A DNA stretch of 24,046 bases, from NCBI GenBank assembly GCA_030838885.1, contig JAUZEU010000224.1:1-24046 (forward strand), read 5' to 3'. Source of the stretch: Bryobacterales bacterium (GTDB lineage: Bacteria; Acidobacteriota; Terriglobia; Bryobacterales; Bryobacteraceae). The position numbers and the translations under genes were made by a program. This document shows, in pieces, positions 1-9,244 of this stretch (position 1 is the stretch's first letter; each line of letters begins with the position of its first letter). Below the pieces are notes generated by a model. The model ran no database searches and was not told the DNA's origin. It saw only the letters and a program-made list of their open reading frames with translations.

Positions 1-158
1 CACGGCCGGGAGGCCTAAAGCGCACTGCGGGCAACTCGCTGACGATTTCACCAGGATCACCCTCTCAAAAAGAGGGCCGGGGACCTCCGTCTCCCTCTTG
101 ACAATTACTTATCATGGATGTCCCAAAAGCCCCTTTCACGTGTCCCTTTCAGTGCGGG
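1..158. other. Left-edge region without a supported gene
   Basis: No gene is supported here. Plus frame 3 is open from the window edge to a TGA at 99-101, so the tail of a plus-strand gene ending there cannot be excluded, but its translation (Ser/Pro/Gly-rich) matches nothing I recognise. A 6-bp hairpin (CCCTCT at 60-65, AGAGGG at 71-76, 5-nt loop) lies downstream of the minus-strand MaoC-SDR gene. It has no following T-run, so it is at best a weak terminator. A TTGACA hexamer at 98-103 points rightward into the 3' end of an opposing gene and has no matching -10 element. Confidence 0.4.
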
Positions 159-1604
159 TCAGGCGGTGGATCTGAGGATCTCTACAGTTCCCTGCTTTAT
201 TGGGCTTTTCAGGCGTTCCACGATTGCAGCGGCGAACTGCTCCGGGGGCAACGCGTTTTGGCGACCCATCGGAGTGTTTGTCATTTCGGTCAGGAGCCGC
301 TCCGGCTTGGCGATTAGAATGCCGACTCCCGGGTATTGCATGGCCGCGACGTGAGCAAAGGCTTCGATGGCGGACTTGGCGGCGATGTAGTGCGGCCATT
401 CCCTGACGGGCTGTTCGACGGCTACCGACGAAATAATGACCGCGCAGCCTCCGCTCTTATTTAGCAGCTCAAGAAAAGCACAGAGGGGCGCCAATACGAG
501 ATTCGTTGCCTGGCTAACGTAATCGGAGATTCTTGTAAAGCCGTTCGGTTCCAGGCGCAGGGGCAGGAGCGCAGGGAAGGCGTTGCAGACCAGGAGGTCA
601 AGAGTGCCAGATCGTTCGATCCTGGCGCGCAGTGAGAGGAGCCAGTCGAGGTCAGCCGCATCTCCGTTTTCGGCATTTGGACCCGATCGCGCGACGGAGA
701 TTGTTTCGGCTCCCTGAAGGCCGAGTAAACCAGCGAGCGCGGCGCCCAGCCCGCGGCTTGCGCCGATCACCAGGGCTCGTTTTCCCGCGAGTGCGGCTGA
801 GGGTTCGGTTATCGACTGGAGAGCGGTGGCGGAGACCGGATCCAGGCGGGATCTGATGAACGCTGTGCATTCGCCGCACGCGACCCGCGGGGAGCCTGCC
901 GTAAGCGAAAATTCGATTCGGAGCTGGTTTAAGCCTGTGTTGAAGGTACGTACTTTCGCGTGATATCCGAAGGCGAATCCGGAATTGGCTGCGGGTTCGA
1001 ACCGCAGGGCCAAGCGCGAGAACAGAGCGCTTTCGCCAGGGAGTTCCATGCCGATCAGGTAGCTGCTCCAAAGAAGCGCGGGCGGCACGAGCGTATTTGG
1101 GTTCACGCCCCAATTGATACAGAGGGCGACCAGGGCGCGGCCGTTGCACCTATACTCGCCTTCGACCGTTTCGCCCGGCTGCACCTGGGATGCGGTGCGG
1201 TAAACGGCGGTGCCGGTCTGGAACTTCGATTCGGCAGTTAAGCGGTTTTCTCCGCGTACGGCCTCTCCTGCTTCCGACAGAACGACAGTCAAGGAAAGCA
1301 GGGGCACGCTGCCATCGAACAAGCGCACGGAGAGGGTGTTGCCTTTTTCGGTGACCTTCACGGCATAGTCGATGCCGAGGAACATGGGACGGAGAAATTC
1401 CGCAGTGAGGCTATGGATCGCCGGCTTGCCCGAGAGGTTTAGTTTTCCAAGACACGCGATTGCACCCAGCACTCCGTACACGACCCGTTGGCCATAGGGA
1501 GTTCGGGAGGCGTAGTCAGCCGAGAGGTGCAGAGGGTTCCGGTCACCGGACGCATCGCGAAACAAATTGAGATCCTGCTCTGAAAATCTGACAGCCTCAC
1601 TCAT
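159..1604 (-). CDS. MaoC-type hydratase / hotdog / short-chain dehydrogenase fusion protein
   Basis: A 481-residue, probably cytosolic fusion. Residues 1-125 look like a MaoC (R-specific enoyl-CoA/ACP hydratase) hotdog with the signature GDRNPLH at 20-26, whose Asp21 and His26 match the family catalytic pair. Residues 150-255 look like a second hotdog (PALLWSS...LIGMELPG) without that signature. Residues 273-481 are a short-chain dehydrogenase/reductase: nucleotide-binding GASRGLG at 281-287, Ser392/393, and YIAAK with Tyr406 and Lys410. MaoC and SDR domains catalyse hydration/dehydration and keto reduction of acyl thioesters, so a bifunctional acyl-chain-modifying enzyme is likely; the substrate is unknown. 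The start codon overlaps the stop of the upstream glycosyltransferase gene as ATGA (1601-1604), indicating translational coupling. It is the last gene of the minus-strand run. Confidence 0.85.
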   Translation of the reverse strand: MSEAVRFSEQDLNLFRDASGDRNPLHLSADYASRTPYGQRVVYGVLGAIACLGKLNLSGKPAIHSLTAEFLRPMFLGIDYAVKVTEKGNTLSVRLFDGSVPLLSLTVVLSEAGEAVRGENRLTAESKFQTGTAVYRTASQVQPGETVEGEYRCNGRALVALCINWGVNPNTLVPPALLWSSYLIGMELPGESALFSRLALRFEPAANSGFAFGYHAKVRTFNTGLNQLRIEFSLTAGSPRVACGECTAFIRSRLDPVSATALQSITEPSAALAGKRALVIGASRGLGAALAGLLGLQGAETISVARSGPNAENGDAADLDWLLSLRARIERSGTLDLLVCNAFPALLPLRLEPNGFTRISDYVSQATNLVLAPLCAFLELLNKSGGCAVIISSVAVEQPVREWPHYIAAKSAIEAFAHVAAMQYPGVGILIAKPERLLTEMTNTPMGRQNALPPEQFAAAIVERLKSPIKQGTVEILRSTA

Positions 1605-2776
1605 TTCTTCAGCTTCCTGGTGAGTAACTTATCGTAGATAGCGGAGGTGCGCTGCACGGCGATCTCAATGGTCAGGTTCGCTCTGACGAAACTGGCGGCC
1701 TTCGCGCCCAAATCACGGCGCAGTGCGGGGTCCGAACTCAGCCTGGCCAGCTTATTAGCAAACTCGTCCACATCGCCACTTCGGAAAAGGAGCCCTCGCT
1801 CTTCATTGCTACCGGTGAGTTCAGGGGTTCCGCCGATCCTGGAGCCTATGACAGCGCAACCACAGGCCATCGCCTCCAGGAGCGAGTTTGAAAATGCTTC
1901 GGAGTACGAAGGCAGAGCGAAGATATCAATCGCGCGCATCCACTTAGCAACATCACGCGTGGCCGGAACGAAGACGCTTGCGCCGGTTATGCCCAGACGT
2001 TCCGCATTCGCCTGGAGACCCGGCAGTTCAGCGCCGCTGCCAACCAAAAGCAGCTTGATACCGGGCCTGGCGCTCTCTGGCTGCACGGCCAGCACTTTGG
2101 CAAAGGCTTCCTGGAACAAGCCCAGAGCTTTCTCCGGGCGAAACGCGCAGACCGTACCGATAACCAGAGAGGCATCAGCAATCTGCTCCGGCCGGGCGTT
2201 CGCGCTGCCATTAGCGGGGTAGAAATCGCTGGTGACCACGCCGTTATAGCAGAGCTCTACCTGCCCTGCAGAGACGCTCTCATCCTCAATCATGTACTGC
2301 CGGATCGCCTCGCAGTTGACCAGCACCGCGTCCGCAAACCGATCACTGATTCTAAGAAGATTTCGGGTGCGGGGGTCCAGAATAGCCCGGTAACTGAGCT
2401 GGCTTGTAATCACGACGGGCACCCGGGAGGCACGCGCGACGGGGGCAGCGAACACGCCGCTCGCATCATAGGAGTGGACGAGCTGGATTTTATGATCTTT
2501 GATGTACCGGCGCAGCTTTCGTGCCGAACGCATGGCTTCTGCAGAGTACAGGGACGTGAGAGGAAGGTGCAGCAGCGGAACGCCCGCACTGCGCAGTTCT
2601 TCGTAGCGAAATCCTTCGGCTTTGTAGGTTGCGACGTGGGGAGTAAAGCGCGTCCGATCGAGCCCCATGGCGATTTTGGAAACGTCGCGTTCCACTCCGC
2701 CCAGGTTCAGTTCGCGAGCTGTGATCAGGACACCGACGGGGTTGCCAGGTCGCTTGTTTGTGGAGGGCTCAATCAT
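1601..2776 (-). CDS. Glycosyltransferase family 4 (GT-B fold)
   Basis: A 391-residue glycosyltransferase that should transfer a sugar from a nucleotide-sugar donor to a lipid or polysaccharide acceptor at the inner membrane; donor and acceptor cannot be read from sequence. The N-terminal acceptor half has the glycine-rich loop LNLGGVER at 23-30. The C-terminal donor half carries LLLVGSGAE at 242-250 and the GT4 E-x7-E motif (Glu293, Glu301), followed by GCAVIGSRIGGTPEL. The frame stays open up to 2944, but that would overlap the RND permease ending at 2823. The ATG at 2776 starts the conserved fold without overlap, leaving 46 bp between genes. No strong Shine-Dalgarno sequence is seen. The stop overlaps the next gene by 4 bp. 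Similar proteins serve exopolysaccharide or lipopolysaccharide assembly. Confidence 0.88.
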   Translation of the reverse strand: MIEPSTNKRPGNPVGVLITARELNLGGVERDVSKIAMGLDRTRFTPHVATYKAEGFRYEELRSAGVPLLHLPLTSLYSAEAMRSARKLRRYIKDHKIQLVHSYDASGVFAAPVARASRVPVVITSQLSYRAILDPRTRNLLRISDRFADAVLVNCEAIRQYMIEDESVSAGQVELCYNGVVTSDFYPANGSANARPEQIADASLVIGTVCAFRPEKALGLFQEAFAKVLAVQPESARPGIKLLLVGSGAELPGLQANAERLGITGASVFVPATRDVAKWMRAIDIFALPSYSEAFSNSLLEAMACGCAVIGSRIGGTPELTGSNEERGLLFRSGDVDEFANKLARLSSDPALRRDLGAKAASFVRANLTIEIAVQRTSAIYDKLLTRKLKK

Positions 2777-2822
2777 TGCGGACACGGCCAACGAAGGCCA
2801 TGGTAGCAGCCCTGCTGATGCA

Positions 2823-5800
2823 TTAGCCTTCTGCGGGAAGCCGGGGGTCTCGCGCCGGGCGTTCTCTTGCCGTATCCGGAGCCGTCCTGCGCCGGCTCGC
2901 CTGCGACCACCACTGTTGAAGCCGGTCGAAGTAGAGGTACACAACAGGCGTTGTGTACAGTGTCAGCATCTGGCTGACAATCAGCCCGCCGATGATCGTG
3001 ATGCCCAGAGGCCGCCTGAGTGAGGATCCAATGCCGCCACCGATTGCCATCGGCAGAGCGCCCAGCATGGCGGCGACTGTGGTCATCAGAATGGGCCGCA
3101 GCCGCAGGATGGAGGCTTCGAAAATGGAGTCGCGCGAGTTCTTTCCTTCATCCCTTTCGGAGGCGAGCGCGAAGTCGATCATCATGATGGCGTTTTTCTT
3201 CACCAGACCGATCAGCAGGATGATTCCGATGATCGCAATGATCGTCAGGTCAGTATGCGTGATGCGGAGTGCCAGAAGGGCTCCGAGGCCGGCAGAAGGG
3301 ATTGTCGTCAGAATCGTGATGGGATGTACGTAACTTTCGTACAGGATTCCCAGCACCAGGTAGATGGTAATCAGAGCGGCGGCGAGCAGAACAGGCTCGC
3401 CCCTGAGCGACTCCTGATATGCCTGGGCTGTACCGGAGAACGTTGTTTGTATGGTGGCAGGCATTCCCATGCCGGCCGCCGCTTCTTCAATGGCAGTGAC
3501 AGCGTCACCAAGAGAGGCGCTCGGCTGCAGGTTAAACGAGATTGTTATGGCGGGAAACAGGCCCTGATGGTTGACCGTGAGCGGCGCCGTGGCAGGCGCC
3601 ATTTGGGAGAAAGCGCTCAGAGGGACCTCGCGTCCTGACGGCGATCGCACCCAGACCTGGCTCAGAAAGCCGGGATCCTGCCAGAATTCGGGCGCGGCTT
3701 CCATCACGACGCGGTACTGATTGAGCGGCGTGTACATGGTGGAAACGAGCCTCTGACCAAAGGCATCGTAGAGCGTGTTGTCGATTAGCTGGGAAGATAT
3801 GCCGAACCGTGCCGCCGTGGCGCGATCGTAAATCACCTGTATCTGCAGACCTTTGTTCTGCTGATCACTGTTCACGTCAGTGATCATTGGCAGGGTCCGC
3901 AACCGATCGAGCATGCGGGGAGCAAACGAGGTCAGGTCGGACAAATTGTCACCGCGCATGGTGAATTGATACTGGGCGTTGCTTGACCTTCCTCCCACGC
4001 GGACATCCTGGGCGGCCTGAAGGTAGAGTGTGGCGCCGGGAACGGCGGCGAGCTTCGGGCGCAGCCGGGCGATGACCTCATCCGCGCTGAGCTTCCTTTC
4101 TTCCAGCGGCCTCAGGCTGATGAACAGCCGGGCCGTATTCGCACTTCCACTGAAGCCGAGCGCATTCTCAACGCCAGGGTCGGCCTGAACGATCTTTATC
4201 ATACGAACCATGATTTTTTCGAGTGCCTGAAACGACGTATCCTGATCGGCTTGTATGGCGCCCATGATGCGCCCGTTGTCCTGTTGCGGAAAGAAGCCCT
4301 TAGGTATGCGGATGAACAGCCACACGCTGGACGCAATCGCCAAAAGAAGGATGGCCAGCGTGATGGGCGAGTAGTCAAGCGCTATCGAAAGGGTTCGGGC
4401 GTAGGCCTGATTCAGCCAGACAAAGATGGGTTGCGTTACGCGGTAGAACCAGGATCGGGTCTGCTTTTCTTTCAGCACGTGCGCGCTCATGGCCGGTGTG
4501 GTGGAGAGAGAAACGGCCAGCGAGACGAGGATTGCGACGGAAAGTGTTACGGCGAATTCCCGGAACAAGCGGCCTACGATGCCGCCCATCAGCAGCAGGG
4601 GAATGAAGACCGCGACGAGAGAGATGCTCATGGAGAGCACGGTGAATCCGATTTCGCCCGCGCCTCTCAAGGCGGCCTGAAATGGCGGCAGGCCACTCTC
4701 CAGATAGCGGCTGATGTTCTCGATGACCACTACGGCGTCATCAATCACGAAGCCGGTAGAGATCGTCAGCGCCATCAGGGAGAGGTTATCCAGGCTGTAG
4801 CCAAGCAGGTACATTACAGAGAATGTACCGAGCAGAGACACGGGAACCGCGACGCTGGGGATCAGTGTGATGCGGGCATCCCGCAGGAACAGGAAGACAA
4901 CCAGAATCACCAGCAGCACGGAGATGACGAGCGTTCGTTCCACGTCACTGACCGATGCGCGGATGGTGACGGTCTGGTCCATCGCCACGGTCAGATCGAT
5001 TGCCTGCGGTATGGCGGCTTTAATTTGCGGCAATGCGGCGTGGATGCGATCCACAGTCGCGATGATGTTTGCACCTGGCTGGCGGAAGACCACGATCAGA
5101 ACGGACGGGCTGCCATTCAGGTAGCCGGCCTGACGAATGTCCTGCACCGAGTCGACCGTGTATCCTACGTCCCTGACCTGCACGGCCGCGCCGTTGTGAT
5201 ACGCAATGACGAGAGGCTCGTAATCCACAGCTTTGAACATCTGGTCGTTGGCGCCCACCTGCCAATTCCGGTCGCGGTTCGACACGAAGCCTTTGGGAAG
5301 GTTCGCGTTGGAACCGGAGAGAACCGCCCGGACCTGCTCCAGGCTGATGCCGTACTTGTTCAGGACTGTCGGGTTCAGTTCCACACGGACGGCGGGCAGA
5401 GAACTTCCGCCTACCACAACCTGGCCGACGCCGCTGACCTGAGACATCTTCTGGGCCATCACGGTGGAGGCGACATCGTACATCTGGCCCTGGCTGTAAG
5501 TCTTCGAGGTAAGGGCAAGAATGAAGACGGGGGAATCGGCGGGATTGACCTTGCGGTAAGTCGGATTGCTCGGCAGGTTAGCAGGCAGATAGCCTCGTGC
5601 GGCATTGATGGCGGCCTGCACGTCACGCGCGGCTGCATCAATGTCCCGGCTTAGATCGAACTGGATGGTGATACTTGTGCTGCCCAGAGTGCTGGACGAG
5701 GTCATCTCCGATACGGCGGCGATGTGGCCGAGCTGTCGTTCGAGAGGAGTGGCCACTGAGGAGGCCATCGTTTCCGGGCTCGCGCCGGGCAGGGATGCCT

Positions 5801-5942
5801 GAACGGAGATGGTGGGGAAATCGACTTCGGGAAGAGGCGCTACGGGCAGCAGCGTGTAGGCTGCCATGCCGGAAAGTGCAACCGCGATGGTCAGGAGTGA
5901 AGTGGCAACCGGTTTCCGGATGAATATATCGGAGAGGGCCAT
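2823..5942 (-). CDS. mdtC: RND efflux permease, MdtC-like
   Basis: A 1039-residue inner-membrane proton/drug antiporter of the HAE1 (AcrB/MdtBC) family, the usual family length. The protein begins with the typical N-terminal segment (ALSDIFIRKPVATSLLTIAV, TM1). TM4 carries the proton-relay Asp pair in GFVIDDAVVVIENI and TM10 carries the relay Lys in LIGLVKKNAIMMIDFAL. Two large periplasmic loops follow TM1 and TM7. The gene begins 2 bp after the stop of the preceding permease gene, so the pair probably makes a heteromultimer as in MdtBC. The ATG at 5940-5942 has no clear Shine-Dalgarno sequence, consistent with coupling to upstream translation. Substrates cannot be inferred; MdtABC homologues are known for novobiocin and bile-salt resistance. 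Confidence 0.93.
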   Translation of the reverse strand: MALSDIFIRKPVATSLLTIAVALSGMAAYTLLPVAPLPEVDFPTISVQASLPGASPETMASSVATPLERQLGHIAAVSEMTSSSTLGSTSITIQFDLSRDIDAAARDVQAAINAARGYLPANLPSNPTYRKVNPADSPVFILALTSKTYSQGQMYDVASTVMAQKMSQVSGVGQVVVGGSSLPAVRVELNPTVLNKYGISLEQVRAVLSGSNANLPKGFVSNRDRNWQVGANDQMFKAVDYEPLVIAYHNGAAVQVRDVGYTVDSVQDIRQAGYLNGSPSVLIVVFRQPGANIIATVDRIHAALPQIKAAIPQAIDLTVAMDQTVTIRASVSDVERTLVISVLLVILVVFLFLRDARITLIPSVAVPVSLLGTFSVMYLLGYSLDNLSLMALTISTGFVIDDAVVVIENISRYLESGLPPFQAALRGAGEIGFTVLSMSISLVAVFIPLLLMGGIVGRLFREFAVTLSVAILVSLAVSLSTTPAMSAHVLKEKQTRSWFYRVTQPIFVWLNQAYARTLSIALDYSPITLAILLLAIASSVWLFIRIPKGFFPQQDNGRIMGAIQADQDTSFQALEKIMVRMIKIVQADPGVENALGFSGSANTARLFISLRPLEERKLSADEVIARLRPKLAAVPGATLYLQAAQDVRVGGRSSNAQYQFTMRGDNLSDLTSFAPRMLDRLRTLPMITDVNSDQQNKGLQIQVIYDRATAARFGISSQLIDNTLYDAFGQRLVSTMYTPLNQYRVVMEAAPEFWQDPGFLSQVWVRSPSGREVPLSAFSQMAPATAPLTVNHQGLFPAITISFNLQPSASLGDAVTAIEEAAAGMGMPATIQTTFSGTAQAYQESLRGEPVLLAAALITIYLVLGILYESYVHPITILTTIPSAGLGALLALRITHTDLTIIAIIGIILLIGLVKKNAIMMIDFALASERDEGKNSRDSIFEASILRLRPILMTTVAAMLGALPMAIGGGIGSSLRRPLGITIIGGLIVSQMLTLYTTPVVYLYFDRLQQWWSQASRRRTAPDTARERPARDPRLPAEG

Positions 5943-5944
5943 AT

Positions 5945-8900
5945 CTAGCGCGCTGGCATCGGTTCGGTTTCAGGACCCGCGGACCGCTCACGACCGCGCC
6001 ATTGCGTGACGCGAGTTGCGATCCGGTCGAAAAAAAGATAGATGACGGGGGTGGTGTAAAGGGTCAGCATCTGGCTGAAGATGAGTCCGCCGACAATGGT
6101 GATGCCTAGTGGGCGACGAAGTTCCGAACCCGTTCCGGAGCCCATCGCGAGCGGCACGCCGCCCAGGAGCGCGGCCAGAGTGGTCATCATGATGGGGCGG
6201 AAACGCAAAAGCGAAGCCTCATAGATGGAGTCTTGCGGAGACATGTTCCGGACCCGCTCGGCCTCCAGAGCAAAGTCGATCATCATGATGGCGTTTTTCT
6301 TGACAATTCCGATCAGCAAAACCAACCCAATCAGGGCAATCATGCTGAAGTCATTACCCGTCGCAAGGAGGGCCAGGAGAGCGCCCACACCGGCCGAGGG
6401 CAGCGTGGAAAGGATCGTGATGGGGTGTATGTAGCTCTCATACAGGACTCCCAACACGATATAGACAGTTACCAGCGCGGCCAGGATAAGAACGGGTTCA
6501 TTTTGCAGGGACGACTGAAACGCCTCCGCCGTACCCTGAAATGAGGCATTTATGCTCGGAGGAATTCCGGCATGCGCGGCGGCCTGATTTACCGCTGCGA
6601 TCGCGCTTCCGAGGGAGGCGTTCGGAGCGAGGTTAAAGGAGATTGTGACTACCGGAAATTGGCCTTGATGGTTGATTGCCACCGGGACCGCATTCACTTC
6701 GAGGTGCGTGAAGGCGCTGAGCGGGACCTGGCCGCCATTCGGGAATATGGTGGCGGACGGAATAGGCCCCGCCTGTGACGGCCCGGCGTTGTTTGTTGCA
6801 GCAGACGCGCTGGCCCCGGATGCCAGCGGCGTAACGGCAGCGGAGGATGAACTCGTGGGGCCGGTTGAAGGGTTTGCGGCCGACCCGCCCGAGACAACTC
6901 CGACTGAACCTGACGACCCGGACCGGACAAACAATTCGCGCAGACTGGACGGGTTCACCGCGAATTCGGGCTCCACACCCAGGATCACGTGATATTGATT
7001 CAGCTGTGTAAACATCGTGGAGACCTGGCGCTGGCCGTAGGCGTCGTAGAGGGTCTGGTCAATGTTCGAGGCCGTGATGCCGAGCCGGGAAGCGGTCACG
7101 CGGTCGTAGACAAGTTTGGCCTGGAGACCATGAGCCTGCTGGTCACTGGCGACGTCCCGCAATTCCGGAAGCCGCCGGAAAGCTTCCACCAGACGCGGCG
7201 CGAAGGCGTCAAGTTCAGCGGCGTTCGGGCCTTCCACCGTGTACTGAAACTGCGTGCGGCTGACGCGATTCTCTACAGTGAGTTCCTGAACCGGCTGCAT
7301 ATAGAGAGTAATTCCCGTGATGCCCGCGAGATTTGGCTGAAGGCGGCGAATCACCTCCGTCGAATTGAGGCGGCGCTCCTCAAGCGGCTTCAGATTGATC
7401 TGCACGCGCCCGCTGTTCAGAGTTGTGTTCAAAGCGTCAATACCAATAAATGAAGAAAGGCTCTCGACAGCCGGATCTTTCAAGACCGCACTCACAACCT
7501 GCTGCTGCAGGCGTGACATCTCTTCGAAGGAAATGGTCTGTGCAGCTTCAGTAATGCCCTGAATCACGCCGGTGTCCTGAATGGGGAAGAAACCTTTCGG
7601 GATCACGTAAAAGAGATAGATGGTGACTGCCAACGTGAAGACGGCAATCAGCAGAGTTGCGGTCTGGAAGCGCAGGACGAAGCGGAGCGTTCGGCCATAG
7701 AAGGCGATCACAGACTCAAACATCCGCTCCGACGCGCGGTAGAAACGGCCCTGTTGCGATTCGGGCTTGTGCCTCAGAAGCTTCGCGCACATCATGGGCG
7801 TGAGTGTGAGGGAGACGACGCCCGACAGCAGGATGGTGACGCTCAGAGTTACGGCGAATTCGCGGAACAGCCGGCCCACGATTTCCCCCATGAACAGCAG
7901 CGGGATCAGCACTGCGATGAGTGAAATGGTGAGAGAAACGATGGTGAAGCCGATCTGTTCCGAACCTTTCAGCGCTGCGGTCAGCGGATCTTCACCTGCC
8001 TCCATGTAGCGCGCGATGTTCTCGATCATCACAATCGCATCGTCCACCACGAAGCCCGTGGAAATGGTGAGTGCCATCATCGTCAGATTATTGAGGCTGT
8101 AGCCGAGCAGATACATAGCTGCAAAGGTGCCGATTAGTGACAAAGGCACGGCCACGCTCGGAATGACGGTGGCCGACAGGCTTCGCAGGAACAGGAAGAT
8201 CACCATGATTACCAGCGCAATGGTGAGCATCAACTCGAACTCCACGTCTTTCACAGAAGCCCGAATCGAGTTCGTCATGTCAGTGATCACGGCGACGTGA
8301 ACCGAAGCCGGCATAGTGGTGGTGAGCTGCGGCAGCAACGTCTTGATTGAGTCGGCGACCTGTATGGTATTCGCGCCGGGCTGCCGCTGAATGTTAATGA
8401 TCACGGCCGGCACGCGGTTCATCCAGGCGGCTTGTCCGGTATTCTCGACACCGTTTTGAACAGAGGCGATGTCGCTCAGTTTTACGGGCGCACCGTTCCG
8501 ATAGGCGATGATGAGCTGTTGGTACTCCGGGCCGGAGAGCAGTTGATCATTAGCGCCGATCTGATACGACTGCCGCGGACCATCGAAATTCCCTTTGGCC
8601 TGGTTCACGTTGGCGGCGATGATGGCGGAGCGTACGTCTTCCATGTTCAGCCCGTACGAGGCCACCTGAGTGGGGTTGACTGCGATGCGTACGGCCGGTT
8701 TCTGGCCTCCGCTGATGGTTACGAGCCCGACACCGGGCAACTGCGAGATCTTCGGGACAAGGCGAGTGTCGGCAAGGTCTTCAACGTTGGGAAGCGCAAT
8801 TTTGTCTGAGGTCAGTGCAAGCGTTAGGATTGGGGCATTTGCGGGGTTGACCTTGTTGTATATGGGCGGCGTGGGCAGATCCGCAGGCAGGTAAGTTCCG

Positions 8901-9244
8901 GAGGCGTTGATGGATGCCTGAATTTCCTGTGCAGCAACATCGATGTCCAGTGTGAGATTGAACTGGAGTGTGATGACCGAGATGCCGCTCGAACTGGTGG
9001 AGGTCATCTGCTGCAGACCGGGGACCTGCCCGAACTGCCGTTCGAGGGGCGCCGTCACGGAGGAAGCGACAACGTCCGGGCTGGCTCCCGGATAGCCTGT
9101 CACAACCTGAATGATTGGATAGTCGACCTCCGGAAGAGCCGAGACGGGCAATTGCCGGTACGCAACGATGCCCACCAGCAGCAGGGCAGCCATCAGCAAT
9201 GATGTCGCAACGGGCCGAAGAATAAAGGTGCGCGATGGGTTCAC
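5945..9244 (-). CDS. mdtB: RND efflux permease, MdtB-like, with a low-complexity insertion
   Basis: A 1099-residue RND permease, partner of the MdtC-like protein. The relay residues are present (GFVVDDAIVMIENI in TM4; LIGIVKKNAIMMIDFAL in TM10). It is about 60 residues longer than its neighbour because of a Gly/Ser/Ala-rich stretch at residues 776-839 (coding 6728-6919), inserted between VRS and VPLSAF where the MdtC-like protein has five residues. The start is GTG at 9244: GGAG lies 7 nt upstream (9252-9255), and the start overlaps the adaptor stop as GTGA (9241-9244). It would sit in the inner membrane with periplasmic porter domains docking to the adaptor. Confidence 0.93.
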   Translation of the reverse strand: MNPSRTFILRPVATSLLMAALLLVGIVAYRQLPVSALPEVDYPIIQVVTGYPGASPDVVASSVTAPLERQFGQVPGLQQMTSTSSSGISVITLQFNLTLDIDVAAQEIQASINASGTYLPADLPTPPIYNKVNPANAPILTLALTSDKIALPNVEDLADTRLVPKISQLPGVGLVTISGGQKPAVRIAVNPTQVASYGLNMEDVRSAIIAANVNQAKGNFDGPRQSYQIGANDQLLSGPEYQQLIIAYRNGAPVKLSDIASVQNGVENTGQAAWMNRVPAVIINIQRQPGANTIQVADSIKTLLPQLTTTMPASVHVAVITDMTNSIRASVKDVEFELMLTIALVIMVIFLFLRSLSATVIPSVAVPLSLIGTFAAMYLLGYSLNNLTMMALTISTGFVVDDAIVMIENIARYMEAGEDPLTAALKGSEQIGFTIVSLTISLIAVLIPLLFMGEIVGRLFREFAVTLSVTILLSGVVSLTLTPMMCAKLLRHKPESQQGRFYRASERMFESVIAFYGRTLRFVLRFQTATLLIAVFTLAVTIYLFYVIPKGFFPIQDTGVIQGITEAAQTISFEEMSRLQQQVVSAVLKDPAVESLSSFIGIDALNTTLNSGRVQINLKPLEERRLNSTEVIRRLQPNLAGITGITLYMQPVQELTVENRVSRTQFQYTVEGPNAAELDAFAPRLVEAFRRLPELRDVASDQQAHGLQAKLVYDRVTASRLGITASNIDQTLYDAYGQRQVSTMFTQLNQYHVILGVEPEFAVNPSSLRELFVRSGSSGSVGVVSGGSAANPSTGPTSSSSAAVTPLASGASASAATNNAGPSQAGPIPSATIFPNGGQVPLSAFTHLEVNAVPVAINHQGQFPVVTISFNLAPNASLGSAIAAVNQAAAHAGIPPSINASFQGTAEAFQSSLQNEPVLILAALVTVYIVLGVLYESYIHPITILSTLPSAGVGALLALLATGNDFSMIALIGLVLLIGIVKKNAIMMIDFALEAERVRNMSPQDSIYEASLLRFRPIMMTTLAALLGGVPLAMGSGTGSELRRPLGITIVGGLIFSQMLTLYTTPVIYLFFDRIATRVTQWRGRERSAGPETEPMPAR
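6728..6919 (-). repeat. Low-complexity Gly/Ser/Ala-rich insertion within the MdtB-like permease
   Basis: These 192 bases encode 64 residues dominated by Ser, Ala, Gly, Thr and Pro (for example SGSSGSVGVVSGGSAANPS). They are flanked by sequence that aligns directly with the paralogous permease (VRS before, VPLSAF after). The frame is kept, so it is an expressed flexible insert in the second periplasmic loop rather than a disruption. No mobile-element ends or direct repeats were seen around it. Confidence 0.7.

Noticed and set aside
98..103. TTGACA -35-like hexamer
   Set aside because: No -10 element at the right distance and no plus-strand gene downstream.
2777..2944. 56-residue N-terminal extension of the glycosyltransferase
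   Set aside because: It would overlap the permease gene by over 120 bp and is Arg/Gly-rich with no similarity to a GT4 N-terminus.
4251..5654. Long plus-strand ORF (467 codons) opposite the MdtC-like gene
   Set aside because: Its His/Asp/Arg-rich translation is typical of the antisense of a GC-rich membrane-protein gene; the minus-strand RND frame is unmistakable.
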